The notes under the pieces are model-generated. The model did no database searches. It was not told where the DNA came from and saw only the letters and a list, made by a program, of their open reading frames with translations. Positions 24,280 to 35,600 of a stretch of DNA of 42,602 bases are shown one piece after another. The stretch spans positions 1-42,602 of the forward strand of contig JALEHL010000115.1 of the NCBI GenBank assembly GCA_022770665.1, read 5' to 3'. The first letter of the stretch is position 1. Each line of letters starts with the position of its first letter. This DNA is from Bacillota bacterium. GTDB taxonomy: Bacteria; Bacillota; Clostridia; Peptostreptococcales; Anaerovoracaceae. The position numbers were made by a program, and so were the translations under genes.

Positions 24280-25656
24280 ATGGATGATAGTAAGAATTTT
24301 TTGGGGACAGAGCCGGTCGGCGCACTGTTTCGCAGACTGGCCATGCCTGCAGTGGTTGCGCAGCTGATCAATCTTCTTTACAACATGGTCGACCGGATCT
24401 ATATCGGGCATTACGATCCTTCAGGTCTGGCACTGACCGGAGTGGGAGTCTGCATGCCGATCATCATGGCGGTTTCCGCATTTGCCTGCCTGATCGGTAT
24501 GGGAGGTGCACCTCGCGCATCGATCCTGATGGGAAAAAGAGAGCAGGAGGCTGCGGAAAAAACGCTGGGAAACTGTTTCAGCATGATGGTGATCATGAGT
24601 GTCGTTCTGACCGCAGTTCTGGCGATGTGGGGCAGAAATCTTCTGCTGGCATTCGGGGCAAGTGCGGATACCATCGGGCCTGCACTGGAATATCTGAATA
24701 TTTATCTGATCGGTACCGTATGCGTGCAGATTTCTCTGGGAATGAATGCGTTCATCTCTGCCCAGGGATTCACGAAAACCAGTATGCAGTCAGTCATGAT
24801 CGGTGCAGTGCTGAATATTATTCTGGATCCGATTTTCATTTTTTTGCTGGACCAGGGGGTTCGGGGGGCAGCGATCGCTACCGTGCTGTCCCAGACGGTT
24901 TCGGCAATCTGGATTCTTGCGTTCCTGTCCGGGAAGAAAACGGTTCTGAAGATTCAGAAAAAAAATCTCCGGATCCATGGCAAAATCCTTTTTCCATGTC
25001 TGGCGCTGGGAGCATCTCCGTTTATTATGCAGTTTACGGAAAGCATTCTGTCTGTCTGCTTCAACACCTCCTTATTGAAATATGGCGGGGACATCGCAGT
25101 TGGAAGCATGACCGTGCTTTCTACGCTGATGCAGTTCTGCATGCTGCCGCTGTCTGGCCTGTGCCAGGGCGCGCAGCCGATCACCAGCTTTAATTTCGGA
25201 GCTGGAAATGCGGAACGTGTCCGGGAATCCTTCCGTATTCTGCTGAAAACCTGTGTCTGCTATTCCGTTGTGATTTGGATCGCTGTCATGATTTTCCCGG
25301 GTGCTTTTGTACGGCTGTTCAACAGCGGAAATCCGCAGCTGATCGAGTATGCCTGCCATGCACTGCGTGTCTATGCGGCCCTGATGTTTCTGATGGGCAT
25401 CCAGATCGCCTGTCAGCAGACTTTCGTGGCGATCGGAAATGCGAAGACTTCCTTCTTTCTGGCCTGTCTGCGTAAAATTCTGCTGCTGATCCCGCTGATC
25501 TATATCCTGCCTCTGTTTTTTGAAGACAGGGCGTTTGCGGTTTTCCTTGCAGAACCGGTGGCGGACTTCTTTGCAGTGACCACGACAGTCTGTCTTTTCG
25601 CAAAACAGTTCCGCCAGGCTATGTCAGTGATGCAGGGGAAAAAAAGCAGGGACTAG
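24280..25656 (+). CDS. MATE family efflux transporter
   Basis: FRRLAMPAVVAQLINLLYNMVDRIYIGHYDPSGLALTGVGVCMPI; about 12 TM; ATG 24280 chosen because the track extension crosses a terminator. Confidence 0.93.
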   Translation: MDDSKNFLGTEPVGALFRRLAMPAVVAQLINLLYNMVDRIYIGHYDPSGLALTGVGVCMPIIMAVSAFACLIGMGGAPRASILMGKREQEAAEKTLGNCFSMMVIMSVVLTAVLAMWGRNLLLAFGASADTIGPALEYLNIYLIGTVCVQISLGMNAFISAQGFTKTSMQSVMIGAVLNIILDPIFIFLLDQGVRGAAIATVLSQTVSAIWILAFLSGKKTVLKIQKKNLRIHGKILFPCLALGASPFIMQFTESILSVCFNTSLLKYGGDIAVGSMTVLSTLMQFCMLPLSGLCQGAQPITSFNFGAGNAERVRESFRILLKTCVCYSVVIWIAVMIFPGAFVRLFNSGNPQLIEYACHALRVYAALMFLMGIQIACQQTFVAIGNAKTSFFLACLRKILLLIPLIYILPLFFEDRAFAVFLAEPVADFFAVTTTVCLFAKQFRQAMSVMQGKKSRD

Positions 25657-25762
25657 CGCAGGTACTGGTGCAAACCCTTTGACAAGCAGGCTGGAAATGA
25701 GGTAAAATAAGACGCAGTGCATAAGGGTAAAAACGCTGAAATGAAGGAGCATAAAAACGAAT

Positions 25763-26797
25763 ATGGAAGAAAGAAGCACATTCATCAGAAAACTGCCGAT
25801 TCCGATGGAAATCAAGGAGCGGTATCCGCTGACGAAATCTGTCACGAAAATCAAACTGGAGCGGGATGAGGAGATCGCGAAGGTTTTTAAAGGCGAAAGC
25901 GACAAGTTCCTGCTGATCATCGGACCTTGCTCTGCCGACAATGAAGATTCCGTCATGGATTACATCTCGAGACTGGCAAAGGTGCAGGAGAAAGTGAAGG
26001 ACCGCATTATCATCATTCCGCGGATCTATACCAACAAGCCGAGAACAACCGGCCAGGGCTATATGGGCATGGTGCATCAGCCGGATCCGGAGAAAGAAGA
26101 GGATCTTCTGGAGGGCCTGATTGCAATTCGCCGCCTGCATACCAGAGCAATCGATGAGACGGGACTGACCTGCGCCGATGAGATGCTTTATCCGGAAAAC
26201 TACAAATATCTGTCGGACCTGCTTGCCTATGTGGCCGTGGGTGCCCGATCTGTGGAAAATCAGCAGCACCGTCTGACAGCCAGCGGCATGAGTGTGCCGG
26301 TAGGTATGAAGAATCCGACAAGCGGCGGTCTGTCTGTCATGCTGAACTCGATTATTGCGGCCCAGGTACCGCATAAATTTATCTATCGCGGATGGGAAGT
26401 GAAGACCCAGGGAAATCCTCTGGCCCACGCGATTCTCCGCGGTTCCGTCAATAAGCATGGACAGAATCTGCCGAACTATCACTATGAGGATCTGCGGCTG
26501 CTCTATGATCTGTATTCCGAGCAGAACCTGGATAATATGGCAGTCATCGTGGATACCAATCACAATAACTCCGGAAAGAAATATCTGGAACAGATCCGTA
26601 TCGCCCATGAGGTCATGGATTCCCGCCGCTACAGCGAAGACATCCGCGGCATGGTCAAGGGCCTGATGATCGAGTCCTACATCGAGGACGGCGCCCAGAA
26701 GATCGGAGAAGGCACCTACGGCAAGTCCATTACGGATCCATGTCTCGGATGGGAAAAATCGGAACGGCTGATCTATGATATCGCAGAGCGTGTATAA
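25763..26797 (+). CDS. 3-deoxy-7-phosphoheptulonate (DAHP) synthase, type I
   Basis: LLIIGPCSADNEDSVMDYISRLAKVQ, PRIYTNKPRTTGQGYMG, GARSVENQQHRLTASGMSVPVGMKNPTSG, VDTNHNNSGK. Confidence 0.96.
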   Translation: MEERSTFIRKLPIPMEIKERYPLTKSVTKIKLERDEEIAKVFKGESDKFLLIIGPCSADNEDSVMDYISRLAKVQEKVKDRIIIIPRIYTNKPRTTGQGYMGMVHQPDPEKEEDLLEGLIAIRRLHTRAIDETGLTCADEMLYPENYKYLSDLLAYVAVGARSVENQQHRLTASGMSVPVGMKNPTSGGLSVMLNSIIAAQVPHKFIYRGWEVKTQGNPLAHAILRGSVNKHGQNLPNYHYEDLRLLYDLYSEQNLDNMAVIVDTNHNNSGKKYLEQIRIAHEVMDSRRYSEDIRGMVKGLMIESYIEDGAQKIGEGTYGKSITDPCLGWEKSERLIYDIAERV

Positions 26798-26812
26798 TGA
26801 ATGAAATCAGAA

Positions 26813-26848
26813 AACAATGCGGCATGCATCCCATGCTGCATTTTTTAT
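26813..26848 (+). terminator. Intrinsic terminator after DAHP synthase
   Basis: caatgcggcatgcatcccatgctgcattttttat. Confidence 0.8.
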
Positions 26849-26950
26849 AGGTTTTTCCAGAAATAATCCGTGGGTTTTCCCGCGAGCTTCTGTATCATGG
26901 TACAAAGGGGTAAATGATAGCGAAAGAAAAGGGAGAAAGGAGGCATCCAG

Positions 26951-27502
26951 ATGGCAGACAGGGAAAAAACTCCAGAAACCAGCATGACGCGTCTTCCAGT
27001 GGCGGAAGTGATCCGCCTGCACAGAGGCCTTCTTTACTATGTCATCCGGCCCATTACAGGGAATGAACACCGGGCGGATGACTGCTTCAGCGTGGTCTGC
27101 GAGATCCTGCTGAAAAACTATGACAAATATGATCCTTCCAGGGGAACCCTGACTTCCTGGCTGACCCGGCTGGCGCGAAACGCCGCGCTGAACTTCGTGC
27201 AGAACCGGAAATATGAAATGACAGCGGGAGAAGAAATGGACGCAACGGACCTGGAGAACATGGCAGACCTGCGGACGCCGGAGGACGCCTTGCTGCGAAA
27301 AGAAGCCATGGAGGAACTGAACGAAGCCCTGAAAAGTCTGGACAGGCTGGAAGCAAATATTTTGCTCCGAAAATATTATTATATGCAGTCCACACAGCAG
27401 ATCGGCGCCGAGCTGGGACTGAGCGTGCGTGCGGTGGAAGGCCGGCTTTACCGCATTAAAAAGAAGCTGATGAAGAAGATGGGAGGGCATGACCATGACT
27501 GA
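26951..27502 (+). CDS. RNA polymerase sigma factor, ECF/sigma-70 family
   Basis: Region 2 (YVIRPITGNEHRADDCFSVVCEILLKNYDKYDPSRGTLTSWLTRLARNAALNFV) and region 4 (LDRLEANILLRKYYYMQSTQQIGAELGLSVRAVEGRLYRIKKKL). Confidence 0.92.
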   Translation: MADREKTPETSMTRLPVAEVIRLHRGLLYYVIRPITGNEHRADDCFSVVCEILLKNYDKYDPSRGTLTSWLTRLARNAALNFVQNRKYEMTAGEEMDATDLENMADLRTPEDALLRKEAMEELNEALKSLDRLEANILLRKYYYMQSTQQIGAELGLSVRAVEGRLYRIKKKLMKKMGGHDHD

Positions 27503-28961
27503 TTTCAACGAAAAACAGCTGGAACAGATGCTGTGTGAACATCTCTCTGAAACTACGCTGACCGGTGCATTGACGGATATCAATCCGTTCCGGGAAGCGG
27601 TGTCCAAGGTCATCGCGGGGCTGGTGCTGACGACCTTTACCCTGCAGTTTCTGTATCTCAACTACATTCTGCCGACCATCGGCGTCATGCTGATTTATCT
27701 GGGCATGCGGACCCTGCGTAGCGGAAACGGCTACTTCCGGGGAGGCTGGCTGCTGTCGCTGCTCCGGGTGATTCTGGTTTCGTTCCAGCTGCTGGTGACG
27801 GTGACGCCGTATTCCGGGATTCTGGGCGACTGGTCCCTCTGGCTGGGGCAGGGGATCCACATGGGCTTCCTGTTCTGTCTGGGCATGGGGATCCGAAAAG
27901 CCGGTCTGCAGGCCGGGCTGGAGCATCCGAAAATGGCCACCTGGCCGGTGATGGTATGGCAGGTTGTATTCCTGGGCATCGCCATGGTTGGCTCCGGCAG
28001 CTGGACCATTCTGATTCTGCTGGTTGTAAGCTGGATCAATCTGGTCCGGCGAATCTGCCGGTGTGCAGACGATCTGGAAACGGTGGGCTATGGCATGCCC
28101 GCTTCGCCGGTATGGTTCTCCGCAAAACCCATGCTGCTGACGTATCTTGTTCTCCTGGTGATCGCCATGACCGGGCTGAGTCTTATGGCGAATTATACCC
28201 CGGTAGATGCGGAAACGGTGGATGCTTCTGCCTTCACGGGCGCGACGGAATCAGCATCTGCGGTTCGGCGTGAGCTGATTGAGAAAGGGTTCCCGGAGGA
28301 AATGCTCTCGCAGATTCTGGATGAAGATCTGGAGGATCTGGGTGAGGTGAAGGCGGTAATCTGCGGCGTGCAGGATGACACAGGGCTCTTAAATGCGGAT
28401 GAAAAAAAGGAGCAGATTCGGACCAGTACGGTTGCAGTCTGCACTGCGGATCATCGTATGAAGCTGTTTAGCAGTTTCACATATCTGGATGGAAAACGTG
28501 CCGGAATCCGGGACTGCGCTGAAATTATTTATCCGAGGGGAGAAGCTTTTAATTACGAAGATATCTGTGGAAGGATTTTTTTCCGGGAAGAGAATGTAAT
28601 TCTGCAAAGTAGGCTTCTGATTCAGGAAAAAGAAGAGGAGTATCTCTGGTTCGGAGATATCAGCAGAAATGAAACTGCAGAAACTGTATATTCCTTTCCG
28701 CCGTTCTCAAAGGAACAAAGAGGATATCTCTGCTGGTGGATCGTACCGGAGGCAGGCATGTATATGGAAGACTATGATTTTAATGTATATATCAGCTATT
28801 ATCTGCAGAAGCGGTTTTTCACCTTGCCTTACGCAGACCTGCCTTATGAAAATACATCGTTATTTGGAGGCTTCGGTGACAGAATGGGAGAATACAGATA
28901 TCAGATTTATCCGCTGATGAGTGCGGATTATGCAGAGCCTGAGAGGGAACCGTATCTGTAA
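27489..28961 (+). CDS. Multi-TM membrane protein, candidate anti-sigma/sensor partner
   Basis: Overlaps the sigma gene by 14 nt; about 5-6 TM helices followed by a large C-terminal soluble region; no recognised family. Confidence 0.6.
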   Translation: MTMTDFNEKQLEQMLCEHLSETTLTGALTDINPFREAVSKVIAGLVLTTFTLQFLYLNYILPTIGVMLIYLGMRTLRSGNGYFRGGWLLSLLRVILVSFQLLVTVTPYSGILGDWSLWLGQGIHMGFLFCLGMGIRKAGLQAGLEHPKMATWPVMVWQVVFLGIAMVGSGSWTILILLVVSWINLVRRICRCADDLETVGYGMPASPVWFSAKPMLLTYLVLLVIAMTGLSLMANYTPVDAETVDASAFTGATESASAVRRELIEKGFPEEMLSQILDEDLEDLGEVKAVICGVQDDTGLLNADEKKEQIRTSTVAVCTADHRMKLFSSFTYLDGKRAGIRDCAEIIYPRGEAFNYEDICGRIFFREENVILQSRLLIQEKEEEYLWFGDISRNETAETVYSFPPFSKEQRGYLCWWIVPEAGMYMEDYDFNVYISYYLQKRFFTLPYADLPYENTSLFGGFGDRMGEYRYQIYPLMSADYAEPEREPYL

Positions 28962-29012
28962 AAGCATTGCCTTACTTCGACCGCTGTGCTATACTCGCTG
29001 TAATAGGAAAAT

Positions 29013-29534
29013 ATGAACAGTATGATACGGAGAAAGGATGTTATGGAAAAAGAAAAGTGGAATAAGCGGAGATTGCCGCTGGGTATTGCGGCAGGCATCA
29101 TCACCGTTGCAGGTATGGCGGTGAATGCTCCATATCTGATAGATGGACAGCCTGGATGGATAAACATCATCGCATCTGCGTTGATTCTGATCAGCTGGAT
29201 AGTATTTGGTGCTGTTTCGCTGATGGGGGCGTCAGACCGGAAGAAGACTTTTTCAACCATCAGCTGGCTCATTGGTCTGATTCTCATTTTGTTTCTGGTG
29301 CTGACGCTGATTACCCATGCGGCCGGGGATGGTATCACAGCCATATTTGCTGTTTTCTATATGATTCTCTTGGCACCTGTCAACGGAATCGCAGAGACTT
29401 TGTATCTGGTATATCAGTCTTCTGTGGACTTCACAGGAACCTTTCTTTTGGAGCCGATTCTGTGCATGGCATGCTATGCCACAGTCTGGGCCGTTTGCGG
29501 GGTGGTGTATTTCTGCATCAGGAGAAAGATATAA
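29013..29534 (+). CDS. Hypothetical membrane protein (about 4 TM)
   Basis: 173 aa, strongly hydrophobic; preceded by TTGCCT-17-TATACT. Confidence 0.55.
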   Translation: MNSMIRRKDVMEKEKWNKRRLPLGIAAGIITVAGMAVNAPYLIDGQPGWINIIASALILISWIVFGAVSLMGASDRKKTFSTISWLIGLILILFLVLTLITHAAGDGITAIFAVFYMILLAPVNGIAETLYLVYQSSVDFTGTFLLEPILCMACYATVWAVCGVVYFCIRRKI

Positions 29535-29615
29535 TCTGTACCAGTGCAAGTTTGCATTTCAAACTTCTTTTATAAAACTGTTTCAAAAGGAAAGACAAGA
29601 AAGAAAATGAAGATT

Positions 29616-29655
29616 CACATAGGGCTGTCGCATGATATAGGCACAGCCCTATTAC
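29616..29655. terminator. Hairpin between convergent genes, possible bidirectional terminator
   Basis: TAGGGCTGT-cgcatgatataggc-ACAGCCCTA inverted repeat. Confidence 0.5.
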
Positions 29656-29780
29656 ATTTGCTAAAGAATTGAAGAAATAATGGCAATGGGAAACAAGTTT
29701 ATGTAAAAATATAGAATATATAGCAGCAATAAATTTACATGCATCCACGTAAAATGAGAAAACCATGCTAACCTTAGAGA

Positions 29781-30731
29781 TTATACCAGCCCGTAATAGC
29801 CCATCAGCAGCAGAGCGCTGACCGGGATGGTGACGATGGAAATCAGGGTGGTAAATGCGATCATTTCTGCCGCCAGAACGGCGTTGCGGTTTTCCATGCT
29901 GGCCACAGCTACCACTGCCACCGCCGTTGGGAAGACGGAACCAAAGATCAGGGCAAGCTTCATACTGAGAGGAAGCGGCAGCCAGTTCACCGCCAGGAAG
30001 GTGAGAACAGGCCAAAAGATCATCTTCAGAACAGAAGTAAGCACCAGATTCCGGTTATGAATGACGGTGGAGATTTTGCTGGAACCCAGCTGGATGCCGA
30101 CCACCAGCATGGAGAGGGGAACCGTGATACTGCCGATGGAATCCACCGTTTCGAAAATCATGTCCGGAAGGTGCAGACCGAGAAACAGCATGATGATCCC
30201 CAGTACGGCGGACATGGAACACGGATTGGCAAGCTGCTTCAATGTTAGTTTCAGATCCATCTTTCCTTTGTGGCCGTAATCCACCTGCATGATGCAGCCG
30301 GAATACAGATAGATGGTTAGCATCATCTGAAACAGGACCATATAGAAAAACACATCCTCTCCGAAGAGAGCCAGGGTGATGGGAAATCCCATGAAGCCGT
30401 TGTTGATCGTCGTGATGCCTGCCATGTAGACACCGGCATCAGGATGATCTTTCATTTTCAGGATTTTGATACAAAGCATCCAGGACAGAAATGCCGAAGC
30501 CGCAAACCAGAGAACGGAGAACAGAATCATCAGCAGTGTGGTTTTCACCGTGTCCTCGGTGAGTTCGGTAGAGGTGATGGATGCCAGCACCATGCAGGGC
30601 GTGGTAATCATCATCAGCAGATCCACCAGATAGCGATTCGACTGGTTGGGCAGAATTCCTTTCTTATTTGCGATGAAGCCGACGAAAGTGATTATAAATA
30701 TGGATATGATTTTTTTCAGAACGATTATCAT
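29781..30731 (-). CDS. AEC family transporter (auxin efflux carrier-like)
   Basis: FVGFIANKKGILPNQSNRYLVDLLMMITTPCMVLASI; about 10 TM. Confidence 0.9.
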   Translation of the reverse strand: MIIVLKKIISIFIITFVGFIANKKGILPNQSNRYLVDLLMMITTPCMVLASITSTELTEDTVKTTLLMILFSVLWFAASAFLSWMLCIKILKMKDHPDAGVYMAGITTINNGFMGFPITLALFGEDVFFYMVLFQMMLTIYLYSGCIMQVDYGHKGKMDLKLTLKQLANPCSMSAVLGIIMLFLGLHLPDMIFETVDSIGSITVPLSMLVVGIQLGSSKISTVIHNRNLVLTSVLKMIFWPVLTFLAVNWLPLPLSMKLALIFGSVFPTAVAVVAVASMENRNAVLAAEMIAFTTLISIVTIPVSALLLMGYYGLV

Positions 30732-30932
30732 GAATGAACTCCCTTATTTTAATTGCTGCAAAGCTATCTGCCATTATACCACAAAATCCGCCGGATGAAA
30801 AACGTGTTTTTCCGGATGTCCTTTTTGTTGTTTTTTCCCCGGAGTTATGGTATGATTTAAGTTGTATCAGTCTGTCTTTTCAGGCAAGGATACAGGATAA
30901 GGAATGTGTAAAAAAATCGGAGGAGTTCGACG

Positions 30933-31946
30933 ATGAGAATCATATTAGATGGTATGGGCGGAGATAACGCGCCTGCAGCAGTGGTGGAAGGTGCAGTTCT
31001 GGCGTCTAAGGAAATTGAACATGAAATACAGATTATCGGCCAGCAGGAACTGATTCATGCAGAACTGGCAAAATACAGATATGATGAAAAGAAAATCACG
31101 GTGATTGATGCGAGAGAAGTCATCAGCAATGAAGAGGCTCCGGTCCGTGCGGTGCGGTCCAAGAAGGACTCTTCCATTGTCCGCGGCATCAATATGGTGA
31201 AAAAGGGTGAAGGTGATATCTTCATTTCGGCAGGAAGCACAGGTGCACTGATGGCAGGAGGACTTTTTATACTGGGAAGAATCCAGGGGATTGACCGGCC
31301 GGCACTGGCAAGTGTTTATCCGATTGTGGGAAGTATTCCTTCCCTGCTGGTGGATGCAGGCGCCAATGCAGAGTGCAAGCCAAATAATCTGCTGGAATTC
31401 GGAATCATGGGAAACATCTACATGGAAAAGGTTCTCGGCAGAGAGAATCCGCGGGTCGGACTGGTGAATCTGGGTGCCGAGGCTGCGAAAGGTTCCACAC
31501 TGACAAAGGCTGCCTATGATCTTCTGGAACACAGTGATATGAACTTCATCGGAAATGTGGAAGCCAGAGATGTTCCGAAGGGCGCCTGCGATGTGATCGT
31601 GGCAGACGGTTTTACGGGGAATGTCATCCTGAAACTGACAGAGGGTCTGGCGTGGAATATTCTGAAGCTGATTAAGAGCAAATTCACTGATGGGGCCAAG
31701 GCAAAGCTGGGTGCGGCACTGCTGCTTGACAAGATGAAAGAACTGAAAAAAGAGTTTGACTATTCGGAATATGGCGGGGCACCGATCCTGGGTGTCAAGG
31801 GACCAATCGTAAAAATGCACGGTTCTTCCAGTGCAAATGCTGTGAAAAACACGATTTTAAAAGGGATTCCTTTCGTAGAGGGAAATGTTGTGGATACCAT
31901 ACAGAATTCCGTACTGGAAATTGAGGAGATTACGCTCGGTGAATAA
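30933..31946 (+). CDS. plsX: Phosphate acyltransferase PlsX
   Basis: MRIILDGMGGDNAPAAVVEGAVLA, ISAGSTGALMAGGLFILGRIQGIDRPALA, VADGFTGNVILKLTEG. Confidence 0.97.
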   Translation: MRIILDGMGGDNAPAAVVEGAVLASKEIEHEIQIIGQQELIHAELAKYRYDEKKITVIDAREVISNEEAPVRAVRSKKDSSIVRGINMVKKGEGDIFISAGSTGALMAGGLFILGRIQGIDRPALASVYPIVGSIPSLLVDAGANAECKPNNLLEFGIMGNIYMEKVLGRENPRVGLVNLGAEAAKGSTLTKAAYDLLEHSDMNFIGNVEARDVPKGACDVIVADGFTGNVILKLTEGLAWNILKLIKSKFTDGAKAKLGAALLLDKMKELKKEFDYSEYGGAPILGVKGPIVKMHGSSSANAVKNTILKGIPFVEGNVVDTIQNSVLEIEEITLGE

Positions 31947-32634
31947 AAAAGAATTTGAAAAAATCATTGGATATACATTTCAGAATGCGGATTATCTGGA
32001 TCGGGCATTGACCCACAGCTCTTTTAACAAAGAGCAGAATACCCATCATAAGGATAATGAGCGTCTGGAGTTTCTGGGCGATGCGTTCTTCGATGCTATC
32101 GTCAGTGTGGAACTGTTTCAGCGCATGGGCCCGGCAACGGAAGGCAAACTGACCAAGACACGGGCACTGATTGTCTGTGAAAAATCACTGGCACAGGTGG
32201 CACGTACCCTGCACGTGGGACAGTTCATCAACATGGGGCACGGCGAGGAAAGTGCCGGCGGCAGACAGAAGGATTCCATTCTGGCAGACGCCATGGAAGC
32301 CATCATCGGCGCCATGTTTCTGGACGGGGGCTACGAAGCGGCAGAGAAGTTCGTGGTGCGGGTTTTCCGCGACACCATCGACAAGGCCGTCGGGGGAAAG
32401 CTGTTCTCGGACTATAAATCAGAGGTGCAGGAACTGCTGCAGAAGAAGGGAAGCAGCGTTACCATCACCTATGAAATTGATCGTGAAGAGGGTCCGGCAC
32501 ATGATAAGACCTTCTTCGTCCATCTGGAATGCAACGGGCAGATTCTTGGAAACGGTAGCGGAAAGAGCAAAAAAGAAGCCGAACAGAATGCTGCCAGAGA
32601 GGCACTGGAGAGAGGAGAACTGAATGTATTTTAA
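31939..32634 (+). CDS. rnc: Ribonuclease III
   Basis: RALTHSSFNKE, NERLEFLGDAFFDAIVS, C-terminal dsRBD; GTG 31939 overlapping the plsX stop fits the N-terminus (M)NKKEFEKIIGYTFQN. Confidence 0.96.
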   Translation: MNKKEFEKIIGYTFQNADYLDRALTHSSFNKEQNTHHKDNERLEFLGDAFFDAIVSVELFQRMGPATEGKLTKTRALIVCEKSLAQVARTLHVGQFINMGHGEESAGGRQKDSILADAMEAIIGAMFLDGGYEAAEKFVVRVFRDTIDKAVGGKLFSDYKSEVQELLQKKGSSVTITYEIDREEGPAHDKTFFVHLECNGQILGNGSGKSKKEAEQNAAREALERGELNVF

Positions 32635-35600
32635 AAGACTGGAAATGCATGGATTCAAGTCTTTCGCAGAGCCTGTGGTGATTGAATTTCATGAAGGTGT
32701 GACATGTATTGTGGGACCAAACGGAAGCGGAAAATCCAACATCAGCGATGCCATCCGCTGGGTCCTGGGGGAACAGAGTCCCAAAATGCTGCGGGGCGGT
32801 AAGATGGAGGAAGTTATCTTCGCTGGCACAGCAAGCAGAAAATCAAGAGGTATGGCGGAAGTAACCCTTGTCATTGACAATACGACAGGGATTCTTCCCA
32901 TTGACTATAACGAGGTTGCCATTACCCGGCGCATGTACCGCTCCGGAGAAAGTGAATACCTGATCAATAATAACCACTGCCGGCTCAGAGATATCAGAGA
33001 GCTGATCATGGATACGGGAATCGGTGTGGACGGATATTCTATCATCGGTCAGGGGAAAATAGCGGATATCGTCAGCAGCAAGCCGGAGAGCCGCAGAGAG
33101 ATCTTCGAGGAAGCTGCCGGTGTGGTACTGTATAAGAGCAAAAAAGCAGAAGCAGAGCGGAAGCTGGCTGCTACAACCGGGAATCTGGATCGGGTCAACG
33201 ATATTGTCAGTGAGATTGAGGGCCGCATTGACGGGCTTCGCGAGGACAGCATCAAAGCCAGAGAGTATCTGGAACTGAAAGACAGATACCGGGAACTGGA
33301 AATCAATATTACGCTGAAAAGTATCGAGAAACTGGACAGTGCCAATGAGGCACTGAAGCAGGATATGCAGGAGCTGACTGCGTCCATCGGGGAACTGACC
33401 GGTGCGAAAGAGGAAATGGACCGGAAGCTGGCAGAAAGCCGTCAGAGGAATGATCACCTGGAACAGCTGGGCAATGAGGCAAGGGACAAGCTTCTGGAGA
33501 AAGTAGAGGAAATCAACCGGCTGACCAGCCAGTCACAGCTAAATGAAGAACGTGTTTCTGCCATTCAGCGTGATAAGATCCGCTTGGAAGAAGAAATTGT
33601 CCAGTTCAATGAAAAGCTGGTCCGGGAACTGGAAAACGGACAGAAGCTGGAGGAGCAGAAAGCGGAAGTGGAGGCACAGCTGGCTGGTGCGGAACAGCTT
33701 CTTACGGAAAAAATCGATGCATATAACCGGGTGCTGGCAGAAGCAAACGGTTTTTCGGATGCAGTGGAGCAGGGAAAGAATCAGATATTTCAGCTTCATA
33801 ACCAGGTGTCTGATAAAAAGTCAGAAGCCAGGACCTATGAGAACTATAAAGAAACCCTGGAAAAGCGGAGAAGACAGCTGCATCAGGATCAGGAAGAGAT
33901 GGAGCGAAATGCGGAAGCCTATGAGAACCTGATGAAAGCAGCGCAGAAAGAAAAGGCAGAAGCCGATGAGCTGCTGGAAACACTGCGTTCTTCTCTGGAG
34001 GAAGCGCGGGCGGACCGGGTGGAATATGATGAAGAAATTCAGGTCCTGTCGAAAAAACGGGAGGACCTGCGCATTCAGGGAACCCAGCTTGCTGCCCGGA
34101 AAAAAACCATCGAGGAGATGGAGCATAACTATGAGGGATATAACGGTGCGGTTCGCTATATCATGCGGAGCCGCCTTTACGGAATCTGCGGTGTGGTTGC
34201 AGATCTGATGCAGGTGCCGGAAGGATATGAGGTTGCTGTGGAAACAGCTCTGGGCGGCGCCATGCAGAATATTGTCTGCGAGGATGATGAAGATGCCAAG
34301 GCAGCGATTCGCCTGCTGAAAGAAAACAAAGCGGGCAGATGTACCTTCCTCCCTCTGGGCTCTGTCAGAGGACGCAAAGCGGATGTGGAGCGGCGGATCG
34401 AGCAGGTGGAAGGCTATCTGGGCCTTGCTGCTGACTGCGTGAAGTATAAGCCGGAATACGAGGGAATCTTCAGCTATCTGCTTGGCAGGGTTGCCATCGT
34501 GGATGATATGGATCATGCAGTGCAGCTTTCCAAGATGCAGGGCACTTCGGGACTCCGTTTCGTTACACTGGATGGCGAGATCATCAATGTGAGCGGTGCC
34601 ATCACCGGCGGAAAATATAAGAATGCTACGGCGAATCTGCTGGAAAGAAAGCAGGAAATCTACCGTCTGGATGAACAGATAAAACAGCTCAGAAAAGAGT
34701 CGGCAGAGGTCGCCGAACGGTTGGAGGAACTGCAGGATATCGTCAGTGAAATGGGAGATGTCATCGAAGATACCCAGAGGGACTATCATCAGGCAGAGCT
34801 GCAGGCAACCACACTGGAAACCAGAATACGGACACTGGAAGAGAGCGGAAAGGATCTGTCCGGCGGAAAAGAAAAAGCAGAAAAAGAGCTGGCTTCCATT
34901 GAAAAAGATTTCGCAGAAGCGGACAGAATGATAGAAGCATATCTTCTGGAGGCGGCGGATTTTGAGAAGAAAATCGCCGAAGTGCAGACGGAAATTGACC
35001 GCAGCATGGAGGACTGGGAAAAGGCGAAAGAGCAGGTACAGCTTGCCAACGAAGTCATTACGCAAACCAGGATCACGAAGAACAACTGGGACAGCAAAGT
35101 TGGATCCCTGGATGAACTCCTGCATCGTGTGAAAGAGACTGCAGAAGATCTGCAGGCGCAGATTGATGTCCGCAGGCAGCAGATGGATCAGCTGGAAGAG
35201 GAGAAGAACCGGATCCTTTTCGGTTCGGAGGATGCAGTCGGTCAGGCAGAAGTGAAAGAAAGGGAAAAAGAAGAACTGGAACGCTATATACAGACGGTCA
35301 GTGAAGAGCGGGCAGGTCTGTCAGAAACCATCAGCCGGATTTCAGAGGAACATGCCCAGGCGGCAGATCGGCTGAATGCCTTCCAGGATCAGAAATATCA
35401 GGCAGAAATCAAGATTGCGAAGAACGATACGCAGCTGGATACCTTTAAGGAAAAACTGTGGGAGGAATTCGAGGTTTCCTACATGCAGGCCATGGAATTC
35501 AAAAAGCAGGATTTCGTCATGTCAACGGCGACGAAGGAAAGCCGTGAGATTCGGAACCGGATTCGTGAATTGGGCGATGTGAATGTAGGTTCCATCCGGG

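Noticed and set aside
33821-35125. 434-aa minus-strand ORF antisense to smc
   Set aside because: Same reasoning; inside a continuous SMC coding sequence.
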